NCBI RefSeq assembly: GCF_903815225.1
Contig: NZ_LR813084.1
Span: forward strand, 4,922,001-4,986,000
Reading direction: 5' to 3'
DNA from: Delftia tsuruhatensis
GTDB lineage: Bacteria; Pseudomonadota; Gammaproteobacteria; Burkholderiales; Burkholderiaceae_C
DNA length: 64,000 nt
Below are positions 1-8,555 of the stretch, in pieces; within the stretch, counting starts at the first letter, position 1; every line of letters starts with the position of its first letter. The notes beneath the pieces were generated by a model. That model saw nothing but the letters and a program-made list of their open reading frames with translations. It had not been told where the DNA came from and did not search any database. The translations under genes were made by a program, and so were the position numbers.

Positions 1-959
1 GCCACAGCACGGTCAATGCCGCGCTGGAGGAGCAACTGGCGCGCTTCGTTCAGCTGCCACGCGCACTCTACTTCTATGCAGGCTACGCGACCAATGCAGG
101 CATCGTGCCGGCCCTGGTCGGCGCCGGCGATGCACTGTTCTCCGACGCACTCAACCATGCCTGCCTGATCGATGGCGCGCGCCTGTCACGTGCCCAGGTG
201 CACCGCTATGCCCACGCCGACCTGGACGATCTGGCCACGCAACTGGCCGCCTGCACGGCAAGGCGCAAGCTGGTCATCAGCGATGCCGTGTTCAGCATGG
301 ACGGCAACGTCGCCGACATCCGCGGCCTGCTGGCGCTGTGCGAGCAGCATGATGCGCTGCTGCTGCTCGATGACGCACACGGCTTCGGCGTGCTCGGACC
401 GCAGGGCCGGGGCAGCCTGGCCGAGGCCGGACTCACGGGCGCGGGTGCCTCGCCGCGCGTGCTCTACATGGCCACCCTGGGCAAGGCGGCCGGCGTGGCC
501 GGTGCCTTCGTGGCGGGTAGCGACATGCTGATCGAGTGGCTGCTGCAAAAGACGCGCAGCTACATCTTCGCCACCGCCGCGCCGCCCATGCTGGCCAGCG
601 CACTGCAGGCCAGCGTGGCCCTGATCGAGGCCGAAGACGACCGCCGCGAGGCCCTGGCCGAGCGCATCGCCGAACTGCGCGCGGGCCTGGCGCCGCTGCT
701 GGCGCGCACGGGCTGGCGTCTGCTGCCCTCGCGCACCGCCGTGCAGGCCCTGGTCATAGGCTCCAACGCCACGGCGCTGGCCGTGATGGAAGGCCTGCGC
801 CAGCGCGGCCTGTGGGTGCCCGCCATCCGCCCCCCTACCGTGCCCGAAGGCACGGCGCGGCTGCGCATCGCGCTGTCGGCCTCGCATACGCGCATCGACG
901 TGCAACTGCTGCTCACGGCACTGGACGAGGTCTCGCGCCTGGCCCGGCCCCGTTCCTGA
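1..959 (+). CDS. bioF: 8-amino-7-oxononanoate synthase, 5' truncated by window edge
   Basis: This PLP enzyme condenses pimeloyl-ACP (or CoA) with alanine in the second half of biotin synthesis. The reading frame runs from base 3 to the TGA at 957-959, about 318 codons; the family is near 390, so roughly 70 N-terminal residues lie outside the window. The visible part opens with the H-S-T segment and Y-A-T-N-A-G, followed by [10 protein letters not shown] (cofactor-binding Asp and His) and the TLGKAAG motif, whose Lys (codon 483-485) should form the PLP Schiff base. Any upstream bio genes are outside the window. The other alpha-oxoamine synthases (KBL, ALAS) fit the motifs less well. Confidence 0.92.
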   Translation, partial: HSTVNAALEEQLARFVQLPRALYFYAGYATNAGIVPALVGAGDALFSDALNHACLIDGARLSRAQVHRYAHADLDDLATQLAACTARRKLVISDAVFSMDGNVADIRGLLALCEQHDALLLLDDAHGFGVLGPQGRGSLAEAGLTGAGASPRVLYMATLGKAAGVAGAFVAGSDMLIEWLLQKTRSYIFATAAPPMLASALQASVALIEAEDDRREALAERIAELRAGLAPLLARTGWRLLPSRTAVQALVIGSNATALAVMEGLRQRGLWVPAIRPPTVPEGTARLRIALSASHTRIDVQLLLTALDEVSRLARPRS

Positions 960-993
960 TCCCCCCATTCTTTCCACCGAACCGGAGACATCC

Positions 994-1353
994 ATGCCCC
1001 ATCTCTATGTCGAATACACGGACAACCTCGCCGGCCTGCCCGGCCAGCAGCTGCTGACCGAGATCAACGCCTTCGTCTGCGGCCACCCCAGCATCCAGGA
1101 CGAGGCCGACGTCAAGGCCCGCCTGCTGCCCGTCAGCCAGTTCGAGATCGGCACCGCACCGGCCAACCGCGGCTTCGTCCATGTGCAGCTGCGCCTGCTC
1201 GCAGGCCGCACCGACACGGCCAAGAAGGAGCTGTCCGAAGGCATCGCCGCCGTGCTGCGCCGCCTCACGCCCCAACCGGCCGGCATGCTGGTCCAGCTCA
1301 GCGTGGAAATCGCCGACATGGACAAGGCCAGCTACTTCAAGGGCCGCCTGTAA
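994..1353 (+). CDS. 5-carboxymethyl-2-hydroxymuconate delta-isomerase family protein
   Basis: A 119-residue protein of the CHMI (HpaF) branch of the tautomerase superfamily. After removal of Met the chain starts with Pro (M-P-H-L), the catalytic base of this superfamily. The length and the closing ADMDKASYFKGRL-type segment are typical of CHMI. HpaF isomerises a muconate intermediate in homoprotocatechuate degradation, but no other hpa gene is visible here, so the true substrate is uncertain. A purine-rich ribosome site (ccggagac) precedes the ATG, 34 bases after bioF, so the two may be co-transcribed. Confidence 0.8.
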   Translation: MPHLYVEYTDNLAGLPGQQLLTEINAFVCGHPSIQDEADVKARLLPVSQFEIGTAPANRGFVHVQLRLLAGRTDTAKKELSEGIAAVLRRLTPQPAGMLVQLSVEIADMDKASYFKGRL

Positions 1354-1357
1354 ATCC

Positions 1358-2032
1358 TTGCCCGCTACAAGCACCCGCGCACGCTGCGCGCTCTGCCTGC
1401 GCCCCGCGCGCACCTGCCTGTGTGCCCTGGTGCACCCGGTACCGCGCCGGGTGCAGTTGCTGCTGCTCCAGCATCCCGAGGAGGTGTTCCAGGCCAAGGG
1501 CACGGGCCGGCTGCTGCACCTGTGCCTGCCCGCCAGCCGCCTGGCCGAGGGCGAGGCCTTCGACGCACAGGCCTTGCACGCCCTGCTGCACGCCTCCTGG
1601 CAATGCGGCGACAGGCCACGCCAGCCCGTGCTGCTCTACCCGGCGACGCCCCATGGCGAGCAGTCGGGCCTGGCGGCACCCTCGCCCTGGCCGCTGCCCG
1701 CCCCGGGCCCCGAAGGCCTGCGCCTGATCGTGCTCGATGCCACCTGGCGCAAGAGCCGCAAGATGCTCTACCTCAACCCCTTGCTGCAATCGCTGCCGCG
1801 CCTGGCGCTCGACGATCTGCCTCCTTCACGCTACGGCACGCTGCGCAAGGCCCATGCGCCTGGGCAACTGTCCACGCTGGAGGCCGCTGCCTGCGCACTG
1901 GAGCAGCTGGACCCCGCAGGGCCGTCGCTGCGGCCGCTGCATGAGGCGTTCGGCGGACTGCTGGCCATGCATGCCGCACACCGCCCGGCAGTCAGCCCAT
2001 CACCGCATCCAGCCAGCCCCGCAGGCTGTTGA
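1358..2032 (+). CDS. DTW-domain tRNA-uridine aminocarboxypropyltransferase
   Basis: A DTW-domain protein. This family (TapT/TuaA) transfers the aminocarboxypropyl group of SAM to uridine, giving acp3U in tRNA. The N-terminus carries the zinc-type cysteines C-A-L-C then C-L-C, followed by V-L-L-L-Q-H-P-E-like strand residues (LLLLQHPEE), and the signature LDATWRKSRKM in the second half, where D-A-T-W replaces the D-T-W of the family name. I chose the TTG at 1358, four bases after the preceding stop, because it lies just before the first cysteine pair. No strong ribosome site is visible, so the start is tentative. The 3' end overlaps the convergent pabC gene by 41 bases. Confidence 0.75.
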   Translation: MPATSTRARCALCLRPARTCLCALVHPVPRRVQLLLLQHPEEVFQAKGTGRLLHLCLPASRLAEGEAFDAQALHALLHASWQCGDRPRQPVLLYPATPHGEQSGLAAPSPWPLPAPGPEGLRLIVLDATWRKSRKMLYLNPLLQSLPRLALDDLPPSRYGTLRKAHAPGQLSTLEAAACALEQLDPAGPSLRPLHEAFGGLLAMHAAHRPAVSPSPHPASPAGC

Positions 2033-2621
2033 CAAAGGCCCAGCCTTGCACGCGGGGCAGCTCATCGAGCCGCACGATGCGCTCGGCCACACGCCCCTCG
2101 TCCAGCGCCACGGCCCGGCCCACGCCGGGCAGCAGGCCGCAGGACAGCGGAGGCGTGACCCAGCGGCCGTCGAGCAGGACCGCGACATTGCCGCGCGTGC
2201 CCTCGGTGATCTCGCCGTCCTCGTTGTGGAGCACGGTATCGAACACGCAGGCATCCACGGGCTGCAGCGCCTCATAGTGCGCACGCCGCGAGGTCTTGAA
2301 GCGCACCCATTGCCCGCGTGCCACCGCGTTGGCGATGGGCCGCTCGGCCAGCGCCAGCCGCACCGGCGTGGCCGAGGCAGGCAGCGCCACGGCCTGGGTC
2401 TGCACCCGGCCTGCGGCATCCAGCGCCAGCCGCACGCGCCAGTCGCCCTGGCCATGGGCCTGGCGCAGGCCCTGCAGCGCCTGCTCCAGCGTGGCATCGG
2501 CGCAGGGCCGCGCGAAATGCCGCGCCGCCTCCCGCATGCGTGCCAGGTGGCGCTCCAGGTTCACGAAGCCGCCGTCCCGCAGCGCCAGGGTTTCCAGAAT
2601 GTCGAAGTCCGTATCCGCCAT
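1992..2621 (-). CDS. pabC: Aminodeoxychorismate lyase-like aminotransferase class IV protein
   Basis: A 209-residue fold-type IV PLP protein. It should convert 4-amino-4-deoxychorismate to p-aminobenzoate plus pyruvate for folate. Visible marks are the RHLARM segment near the start, FKTSRRAHYEAL in the middle (the K-T position corresponds to the PLP Lys region), and EITEGTRGNV near residue 145, a class IV signature. The protein is short for PabC (about 270) and resembles the C-terminal lyase domain found in fused PabB-PabC proteins. It lies 14 bases downstream of pabB on the same strand, so the two are surely one operon. Confidence 0.8.
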   Translation of the reverse strand: MADTDFDILETLALRDGGFVNLERHLARMREAARHFARPCADATLEQALQGLRQAHGQGDWRVRLALDAAGRVQTQAVALPASATPVRLALAERPIANAVARGQWVRFKTSRRAHYEALQPVDACVFDTVLHNEDGEITEGTRGNVAVLLDGRWVTPPLSCGLLPGVGRAVALDEGRVAERIVRLDELPRVQGWAFVNSLRGWLDAVMG

Positions 2622-2635
2622 GGTCTTGCGCCCTT

Positions 2636-3796
2636 TCACACCTTGTCCAGAAAAGCCCGCTTGTGGCGCCACTCCTGCCACTCGGCAGGCGCCTCGGCCC
2701 CCGAGGTGATGCCGCTGCCTATGCCGCAGCGCAGTTCGTCGCCGCGCGCCACCACGGTGCGTATGGGTACGTTGAAAGTGGCGTGCATGCGCCCCGGCGC
2801 GCTGCCCGGCCGCACCACGCCCACGGCGCCGCAGTACACACCGCGCGGGCCGGGCTCCAGTTCGTGGATCAGCCGCATGGCCTGGCGCTTGGGCGCGCCC
2901 GTGATCGAGCCACAGGGAAACAGCGCCGCGAACACGTCGGCCAGGCGCGTGCCGGGCCGCGTGCGCGCCTGGACATCCGAGGTCATCTGCCACACCGTGG
3001 GCAGGGGCTCGGCGTGGAACAGGCGCGGCACCGTGACGCTGAATGGCTCGGCGATGCGCGAGACATCGTTGCGCAGCAGGTCCACGATCATCACGTTCTC
3101 CGCGCGCTCCTTGGGCGAAGCGCGCATGGCTTGCATATTCGCCTCGTCCTGCTCCGGCGTGGCGCCGCGTGGCGCCGTGCCCTTCATGGGCCGCGTGAGG
3201 ATGCGCTCGCCATCCCAGTCGAAGAAGAGTTCGGGCGAGACCGACAGCACCTGTTCGTCGCCGCTGTCCATGCAGGCCACGTAGCCGCCGGGCTGGGCGC
3301 GGCGCAGCGCGGCGAACAGCGAGGGGACGTCTCCCAGCAATCGCCCCCGCATCTGTGCCGTGTAGTTGATCTGGTAGCAGTCACCGGCCGCGATGGCCTC
3401 GTGGATGCGGGCGATGGCGGCATCGAAGTCGGCCCGCTCCAGCCCCGGCTGCCATTGCGCCAGCGCGCCCGTCCCAGACACGCCATCGTCCGCAGGCCAC
3501 GGCAGCGGGCCATCGAAGACGGCGAACCAGGCCAGGGGAGCGCCGGGCGGCGTGGCATGCAATGTGCCGGCATAGGCCGCATCGAAGGCGGCGGCCGCCT
3601 CGTAGCGCAGCCAGCCCAGGCACCATCGGCCGGCTTGCGCCGCCTGCTGGACGGCATCGAGCACACCGCGCACCTCGTCCGGCGCATGGGCCGTCAGGTG
3701 ATGCAGCGGCAGCCCGAAGCCATGGCGAAGCCGGGCGGCCGATCCGTCATGGGGGTTGGGAAAATCGATCAGGAACTTCACAAAAACTGCCGTCAA
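2636..3796 (-). CDS. pabB: Aminodeoxychorismate synthase component I
   Basis: A chorismate-binding enzyme of 386 residues that aminates chorismate to aminodeoxychorismate with ammonia from PabA. Family motifs in order: DCYQINYT (around residue 145), TRPMKGTAPRG with the catalytic Lys of the P-I-K-G-T type loop, LLRNDVSRI, and CGSITGAPKRQAM near the C-terminus. Anthranilate synthase TrpE is less likely because of the short N-terminal half and the adjacent lyase gene. The stop lies 14 bases before pabC; in many relatives the two are one fused polypeptide. The start is the ATG at 3796. Confidence 0.9.
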   Translation of the reverse strand: MTAVFVKFLIDFPNPHDGSAARLRHGFGLPLHHLTAHAPDEVRGVLDAVQQAAQAGRWCLGWLRYEAAAAFDAAYAGTLHATPPGAPLAWFAVFDGPLPWPADDGVSGTGALAQWQPGLERADFDAAIARIHEAIAAGDCYQINYTAQMRGRLLGDVPSLFAALRRAQPGGYVACMDSGDEQVLSVSPELFFDWDGERILTRPMKGTAPRGATPEQDEANMQAMRASPKERAENVMIVDLLRNDVSRIAEPFSVTVPRLFHAEPLPTVWQMTSDVQARTRPGTRLADVFAALFPCGSITGAPKRQAMRLIHELEPGPRGVYCGAVGVVRPGSAPGRMHATFNVPIRTVVARGDELRCGIGSGITSGAEAPAEWQEWRHKRAFLDKV

Positions 3797-3928
3797 CGCT
3801 TGCTGTACTTGTGCCGGGCGCTATTCATGGCATAGCAGCCAAGGGACGCTGGCCGCCCAGTGTAGGGCCTGGAGCGCAGCGGCAGGCAGGCGCCCCGCGA
3901 CCACCCTGGATGCCGGGGGGACATCCAT

Positions 3929-3953
3929 GAAAAAAGCGCCCCGAGGGGCGCCA
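3929..3953 (-). terminator. Rho-independent terminator of the DUF4148 gene
   Basis: A GCGCCCC/GGGGCGC stem with a two-base loop. Read on the minus strand it is followed by a run of six or more T. It ends the transcript of the minus-strand gene at 4018-4329. Confidence 0.75.
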
Positions 3954-3956
3954 AAC

Positions 3957-4010
3957 CAAGCGTCCGGGGGGACGCTTTCCACCAACAGGCCCGGCGGCAT
4001 GCCGGGCCCA
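3957..4010. repeat. Two further perfect hairpins ahead of the terminator
   Basis: Between the DUF4148 stop and its terminator lie two more inverted repeats: AAGCGTCC/GGACGCTT (about 3958-3977) and GGCCCGGC/GCCGGGCC (about 3989-4009). Neither has its own T-run. Together with the terminator they give a row of three hairpins in the 3' untranslated region, perhaps protecting the mRNA end. Confidence 0.55.
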
Positions 4011-4017
4011 TATCCAT

Positions 4018-4329
4018 TCACTTCTGGGTGACTGTCTGCTGGGTTTCGAGCCGGGCCACGGCTTCACGGTAGGCGGGGCCGCTGCGCAGTTGCTGGTAGC
4101 GGGCCAGGCCACGCTGGTACTCGGCAGACTGGTAGCCGATTTCACGGTCGGCCGAAGGCGAGGGCAGGTAGGTCATGCCAGCCTGGTGCCACATCTCGAG
4201 GTCGGCCAGCACTTCGGCGCGGCTCAGGCCGGCGGTGTTCGAGGAAGCGGGAGAAATGGCTTCTTGGGCCATGGCAGTGCCGGCGAGGCCCAGGGTCAGG
4301 GCGGCCAGTGCAGCGGAGAGGGTACGCAT
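4018..4329 (-). CDS. DUF4148 domain-containing exported protein
   Basis: A 103-residue protein with a clear Sec signal peptide (hydrophobic residues 4-19, cleavage after A-M-A). The mature part carries the DUF4148 signature of small exported proteins common in Burkholderiales: L-S-R-A-E-V-L-A-D-L-E followed by a W-x-x-A-G segment and a Y-P-S-like motif (here Y-L-P-S-P). Function is unknown; the protein is probably periplasmic. The start is supported by a purine-rich site (gaaagga) just upstream on the minus strand. It is a single-gene unit with its own terminator. Confidence 0.8.
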   Translation of the reverse strand: MRTLSAALAALTLGLAGTAMAQEAISPASSNTAGLSRAEVLADLEMWHQAGMTYLPSPSADREIGYQSAEYQRGLARYQQLRSGPAYREAVARLETQQTVTQK

Positions 4330-4498
4330 GTCAGATCCTTTCAGAAGGCCGGTCGGCGAACAATTCCTCGCGGCATGGCTGAACTATGCGGCACCGCAGC
4401 AATCGGTGTCTGTGCGTTTTCTCACGCGTTTGCCCATCTGCCAGAACGGAACGGAAAAAGACCGTTTCGCAGCCGACAACAATTGCGGCCGCGCCCGC

Positions 4499-5224
4499 TC
4501 AACGCGCTTCTTCGAGCAGCACGCGCAAGCCCTCGACATGACAGATGCGCAAGTTGCGGCCCTCGCGGCGCAGCAGCCCCAGGCGCACCAGACGCGCCAT
4601 CTCGCGCGCCACCTCCTCGCGGCTGGTGCCCAGCAGCAGGGCCAGGTCGTTTTGCCGGGGCGCAGGCGCCAGAAGGGCCTGCCCCTGCTCCACCCCCGCG
4701 CGTTCGGCGCGCTCCAGCAACTGGGCATGCAGACGGCTGCGCACCGTCAGCGTCCCCAGGTTGACCATGCGCCGCGCCAGCGCCACGACCAGATCGCTGA
4801 GTCGGCCGATGAAGGAGCGCAGCACCTGGGGCTCGTTCATCAGCAGCGTTTCCACGTCCTCGTGTGCCAGCGAGGCGACGAGGCTGGGCTCGGCGGCCTC
4901 GACGACCAGGGGAATGCCGCTGCAGTCGTTCTGCTGCTGGGGCAGCCCGCCGAAGAACACGCCCTGCGTGATCTCGCCCAGCGTCAGCCCCCGGCCGCTG
5001 GGGGCGTAGCTGCTCACGCGCAGGCCCCCATGGACCAGCATGTAGAGCCGCTGGTCGGCATAGGCGCCTTCCAGCGTCTGGTGCACGGCCAGATGCTGCC
5101 AGCGGCATTGCGCGGCCAGCTCGGCCAGGCGGTCGTCGGGCAGGCTTTGCAGCACATGGACATGGCGAAGGCCCTGCCAGGCCACCGCGGGAACATGCGG
5201 CGAAACAGGTATGGAGGCAGTCAT
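4499..5224 (-). CDS. Crp/Fnr family transcriptional regulator
   Basis: A 241-residue cAMP-receptor-type regulator. Residues about 20-130 form the cyclic-nucleotide-like beta-roll (RLYMLVHGGLRV and GVFFGGLPQ segments), then a long dimerisation helix, then a winged helix-turn-helix near residues 175-225 with QNDLALLLGTSREEVAREMARL. It lacks the N-terminal cysteine cluster of FNR, so it is not an obvious iron-sulfur sensor. The start at MTASIPV was chosen because an in-frame extension upstream is rich in Pro/Cys and outside the family fold. It is divergent from panB across 245 bases; its ligand is unknown. Confidence 0.85.
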   Translation of the reverse strand: MTASIPVSPHVPAVAWQGLRHVHVLQSLPDDRLAELAAQCRWQHLAVHQTLEGAYADQRLYMLVHGGLRVSSYAPSGRGLTLGEITQGVFFGGLPQQQNDCSGIPLVVEAAEPSLVASLAHEDVETLLMNEPQVLRSFIGRLSDLVVALARRMVNLGTLTVRSRLHAQLLERAERAGVEQGQALLAPAPRQNDLALLLGTSREEVAREMARLVRLGLLRREGRNLRICHVEGLRVLLEEAR

Positions 5225-5469
5225 AGGGCAACAGTGAGGGGGTGCGTCCGCAGGGTCTGCCCGACCCTGGCATCTGCCACGGGAATCACAGCATAGCGGC
5301 ATCGCCCCGGCCAATGCCTGGGCCACACGGATACCCCTGTCCTCCCAGGGCCACGGCGCCACCGTGAGGAATCGACAAGCCCGTGGCATCGCCGGGACAG
5401 CTCAGGGACAGGTGGCCGGCGTGCGCATCGCATAGACTCGCGGCAATTCCATCCCCCTGAGAGCGCCCC

Positions 5470-6351
5470 ATGACCCAAGCCCCCGTCACTGCCGGCACGC
5501 CCTACGGCACCATTCCCCCCGCCTCGCCGCTGCCCCAGCGCCGCCCCGTGAGCCTTCCCCGCCTGGCGCAGATGCGCGAGGCCGGCGAGAAGATCACCAT
5601 GGTCACCGCCTACGACGCCACCTTCGCGGCCGTGGCCGATGCGGCCGGCGTGGAATGCATCCTGGTCGGCGACTCGCTGGGCATGGTCTGCCAGGGCCTG
5701 CACAGCACGGTGGGCGTATCGCTGCAGGACATGTGCTATCACACGGCCAGCGTGGCGCGCGGCCTGCACCGTGTGCAGGGTACGGCCTGGCTGATCGCAG
5801 ACATGCCCTATGGCAGCTACGCCGAAAACCGCGAGCAGGCCATGCGCAGCGCCTGCGCGCTGATGCAGGCCGGCGCCCACATGGTCAAGCTCGAAGGCGG
5901 CGGCTGGACCGCGCCCACGGTGCAGTTCCTGGTGGAGCGCGGCGTGCCCGTGTGCGCCCACCTGGGTCTGACGCCCCAGACCGTGCATGCGCTGGGCGGC
6001 TACCGCGTCCAGGGCAAGAGCGACGAAGGCGCGGCCACGCTGCGCCGACACGCACTGGAGCTGCAGGACGCAGGCGCCTCCATGCTGGTGCTGGAGATGG
6101 TGCCTGCCCAGTTGTCGCGCGCCCTCACGGCCGAGCTGCCGCACTGCCACACCATCGGCATCGGCGCGGGCAGCGGCACGGCCGGCCAGGTCCTGGTGCT
6201 GCACGACATGCTGGGCGTGAACCTGGGCAAGATGGCGCGCTTCGTGCACAACTTCATGGAAGATGCCGGCAGCGTCAAGGGCGCCTTCGAGGCCTATGTG
6301 CAGGCCGTCAAGAGCGGCAGCTTCCCCGACGACAGCAAGCACGCCTGGTGA
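5470..6351 (+). CDS. panB: 3-methyl-2-oxobutanoate hydroxymethyltransferase
   Basis: First committed enzyme of pantothenate synthesis: it moves a hydroxymethyl group from methylene-tetrahydrofolate to 2-oxoisovalerate, giving ketopantoate. The 293 residues carry the metal ligands in VGDSLGMV (Asp68), ADMPYGSY (Asp111) and KLEGG (Glu142), the AHLGLTPQ segment, and [11 protein letters not shown] near residue 235. The N-terminus is about 25 residues longer than the E. coli enzyme. panC follows 47 bases downstream, forming the usual panBC operon. Confidence 0.95.
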   Translation: MTQAPVTAGTPYGTIPPASPLPQRRPVSLPRLAQMREAGEKITMVTAYDATFAAVADAAGVECILVGDSLGMVCQGLHSTVGVSLQDMCYHTASVARGLHRVQGTAWLIADMPYGSYAENREQAMRSACALMQAGAHMVKLEGGGWTAPTVQFLVERGVPVCAHLGLTPQTVHALGGYRVQGKSDEGAATLRRHALELQDAGASMLVLEMVPAQLSRALTAELPHCHTIGIGAGSGTAGQVLVLHDMLGVNLGKMARFVHNFMEDAGSVKGAFEAYVQAVKSGSFPDDSKHAW

Positions 6352-6398
6352 GCCGGTTCACCGCGCCCCGTTTTTTTCGCCTCCGTTCCCGTCTTTCC

Positions 6399-7250
6399 AT
6401 GCAAATCGTCCACTCCATCGCCGACCTGCGCGCCATCCTGGCCAACAAGGGGCGCCCTGCCTTCGTGCCCACCATGGGCAATCTGCACGAGGGCCACCTG
6501 TCCCTGGTGCGCACCGCGCGCCAGCACGGTGACATCACGGTGGCCAGCATCTTCGTGAACCGCCTGCAGTTCCTGCCCCACGAGGATTTCGACAGCTACC
6601 CGCGCACCTGGGACGCCGACTGCGCCAAGCTGCGCTCCGAGGGCTGCGATCTGCTGTTCGCCCCGCGCGAGGCCGACCTCTACCCCGAGCCCCAGACCTT
6701 CAGGATCCAGCCGGATCCCCAGTTGGCCGACATGCTCGAGGGCCACTTCCGCCCCGGCTTCTTCACGGGCGTGTGCACCGTGGTGATGAAGCTGTTCTCG
6801 GCCGTGTTCTTCGCCAGCGGCGGCGGCACCGCCGTCTTCGGCAAGAAGGACTTCCAGCAACTGATGGTGATTCGCCGCATGGTCGATCAATTCGCCCTGC
6901 CGGTGGACATCGTTGCCGGCGATACGGCACGTGCCGAGGACGGCCTGGCGCTGAGTTCACGCAACGGCTACCTGAGCAGCGAGGAGCGCCAGCAGGCCCT
7001 GGCCCTGTCGCAGGCCCTGCAGCAACTGGCCCAGGCGGCCCGGGCGGGACAGTCGCCCCTGGCCGAGCTGGAGGATTGGGCCATGCAATCGCTGGCCGCC
7101 CAGGGCTGGGCGCCCGACTACCTCACGGTGCGCCTGCGCCGCGACCTGCAATCGCCCGCCGACGGGCAGCAACTGGCCAGCGCGCCGCTGGTCGCCCTGG
7201 GCGCCGCGCGCCTGGGCAAGACGCGCCTGATCGACAACCTGGAGTTCTGA
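6399..7250 (+). CDS. panC: Pantothenate synthetase (pantoate-beta-alanine ligase)
   Basis: ATP-dependent ligase joining pantoate to beta-alanine, cytosolic. The nucleotidyltransferase HxGH motif is at residues 30-33 within [10 protein letters not shown], preceded by the substrate-contacting PTMG; the second ATP motif is SSRNGYLS near residue 187. The length of 283 fits the family. The loop usually written V-N-P-x-Q-F reads V-N-R-L-Q-F here. The start at 6399 gives the expected M-Q-I-V-H-S-I beginning. It works with PanB in the same operon; a PanE-like reductase lies far away at 27797-28822. Confidence 0.95.
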   Translation: MQIVHSIADLRAILANKGRPAFVPTMGNLHEGHLSLVRTARQHGDITVASIFVNRLQFLPHEDFDSYPRTWDADCAKLRSEGCDLLFAPREADLYPEPQTFRIQPDPQLADMLEGHFRPGFFTGVCTVVMKLFSAVFFASGGGTAVFGKKDFQQLMVIRRMVDQFALPVDIVAGDTARAEDGLALSSRNGYLSSEERQQALALSQALQQLAQAARAGQSPLAELEDWAMQSLAAQGWAPDYLTVRLRRDLQSPADGQQLASAPLVALGAARLGKTRLIDNLEF

Positions 7251-7295
7251 TCCAGCGCAAGGCGCCCCCGGCCATGGCGGTCCAAGCTGGATGCC

Positions 7296-7508
7296 ATGGC
7301 CAAGAAATTTCCCATCCACCCCGCGCACCCCGAACGCACCTGCTGGGGCTGCGACCGGTATTGCGCCAGGGATGCCCTGGCCTGCGGCAACGGCTCGGAC
7401 CGCACCCAGCATCCCGTGGAGATCTTCGGCGACGACTGGATGGAATGGGGCCTGCCGCCCGAGCCCGCGGCGGACAGGGTCCCCGCCATGAACGGCACGG
7501 CGAACTGA
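7296..7508 (+). CDS. DUF3079 domain-containing small protein
   Basis: A 70-residue protein rich in Cys (C-W-G-C, C then C around residues 16-30) and with the block GNGSDRTQHPVEIFGDDW, which is the DUF3079 signature. The cysteine pattern suggests metal binding, but no function is known. It starts 45 bases after panC and could belong to that transcript. The stop comes just before the convergent LysR gene. Confidence 0.8.
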   Translation: MAKKFPIHPAHPERTCWGCDRYCARDALACGNGSDRTQHPVEIFGDDWMEWGLPPEPAADRVPAMNGTAN

Positions 7509-7523
7509 ATCGGCCGGCCGCCC

Positions 7524-8453
7524 TCAGGCCTCGGCCTGCACCTCGGCGGCCAGTGCCTCGACCAGCCATTGCACCTCGGCCACGGCCGGACGGTGCAGGG
7601 GCAGCAGGACATGCACCTGGAACGGAATCGAAAAGGCCAGCGGTCGCACCACCAGTTGCGGGCCCGCGCAGGCACGCGCCGTCAGCGGATTGACGATGGC
7701 CACGCCCAGGCCATGCTGCACCATGGCGCACACGGCCACGGCGCTGTGGGTCTCCAGGTGCAGCTGGCGCTGCACGCCGGCCTGCTCGAACACGGCATCG
7801 ATCTGCTGGCGGTAGGGATCATCGCGCGCCAGGCTGACAAAACCCTCGCCCGCGAAATCAACGGCCCGCAGCACTTGCCTGGCGACCAGCGGATGGCCGG
7901 CAGGCAGCACGGCCACTTCGTCCATGGGGGCCAGTGCCAGCGCACGCGTGCCCGGCGGCGCCTCCGCCAGCTCGGCCAGGCCCAGGTCGTGGCGCTGGGC
8001 GGACATCCACTCCTGCAGCAGTGGCGCCTCCTGCGTGGCCACGCTGACGGCCACCGGTCCATGCCGTGCCCGCAGCCGTGCCAGCGCGCCCGGCAGCAGC
8101 GCATGGCTGAGCGCCGGCAGGCACAGCACGCCGATGCGGGCCTGGTGCGGCCGGCCCAGGGCCAGCGCATGCTCGACCACGCGGTCCAGGCCCTGCCAGC
8201 TGCGCTGTACCTCGGCCCACAGGGACAGCGCGCGCGCCGTGGGGCGCAGCCGGCCCTGGGCGCGCTCGAACAGGGCGTAGCCCAGCAGACCCTCCAGCCG
8301 CGCCAGCTCGCGGCTGACCGTGGGCTGGGAACTGAACAGCATCTGCGCCGCAGCCGTGGCACTGCCGCTGAGCATCAGCGCGCGGAACACCTCCAGATGG
8401 CGATGGGAAATGCGCGGCTCGGTCGAAGCCTGTCGGAGATCAGGGTCTTGCAT
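7524..8453 (-). CDS. lysR: LysR family regulator, probable activator of lysA
   Basis: A 309-residue LysR-type regulator: helix-turn-helix at about residues 18-75 (ALMLSGSATAAAQMLFSSQPTVSRELARLE) and a two-lobed effector domain behind it. It is divergent from lysA with a 102-base gap, the same arrangement as LysR/lysA in E. coli, where LysR activates lysA in response to diaminopimelate and lysine levels. That role is inferred from position. A 14-base palindrome overlaps the start codon and is a candidate autoregulatory site. Confidence 0.8.
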   Translation of the reverse strand: MQDPDLRQASTEPRISHRHLEVFRALMLSGSATAAAQMLFSSQPTVSRELARLEGLLGYALFERAQGRLRPTARALSLWAEVQRSWQGLDRVVEHALALGRPHQARIGVLCLPALSHALLPGALARLRARHGPVAVSVATQEAPLLQEWMSAQRHDLGLAELAEAPPGTRALALAPMDEVAVLPAGHPLVARQVLRAVDFAGEGFVSLARDDPYRQQIDAVFEQAGVQRQLHLETHSAVAVCAMVQHGLGVAIVNPLTARACAGPQLVVRPLAFSIPFQVHVLLPLHRPAVAEVQWLVEALAAEVQAEA

Positions 8454-8465
8454 GCTTCAAAGCAT
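8452..8465. promoter_or_regulatory. Palindrome in the lysR-lysA divergent promoter region
   Basis: ATGCTT-ca-AAGCAT is a perfect six-base inverted repeat with a two-base spacer. It covers the lysR start codon and lies about 90 bases before lysA. Its position suits a LysR binding site, though LysR operators usually have a wider spacer. Confidence 0.35.
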
Positions 8466-8555
8466 ATCCAAATCAAATAGACACCCAAAAAACAAGCATT
8501 GGACTGAATGACCAGCATCCACCATCATGCGCGGCAGTCCCCAGAAAGAGACGCC

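Noticed and set aside
2318..3835. A 505-codon open frame opposite pabB and pabC
   Set aside because: Arg/Ala/Gly-rich shadow of the real genes, which have clear motifs on the other strand.
5225..5389. N-terminal extension of the Crp/Fnr regulator
   Set aside because: The 55 extra residues are Pro/Cys/Arg-rich and not part of the fold; they occupy the panB promoter region.
6552..6575. Pro to Arg change in the PanC V-N-P-x-Q-F loop
   Set aside because: I believe this is a variant usual in betaproteobacterial PanC; all other active-site motifs are intact.
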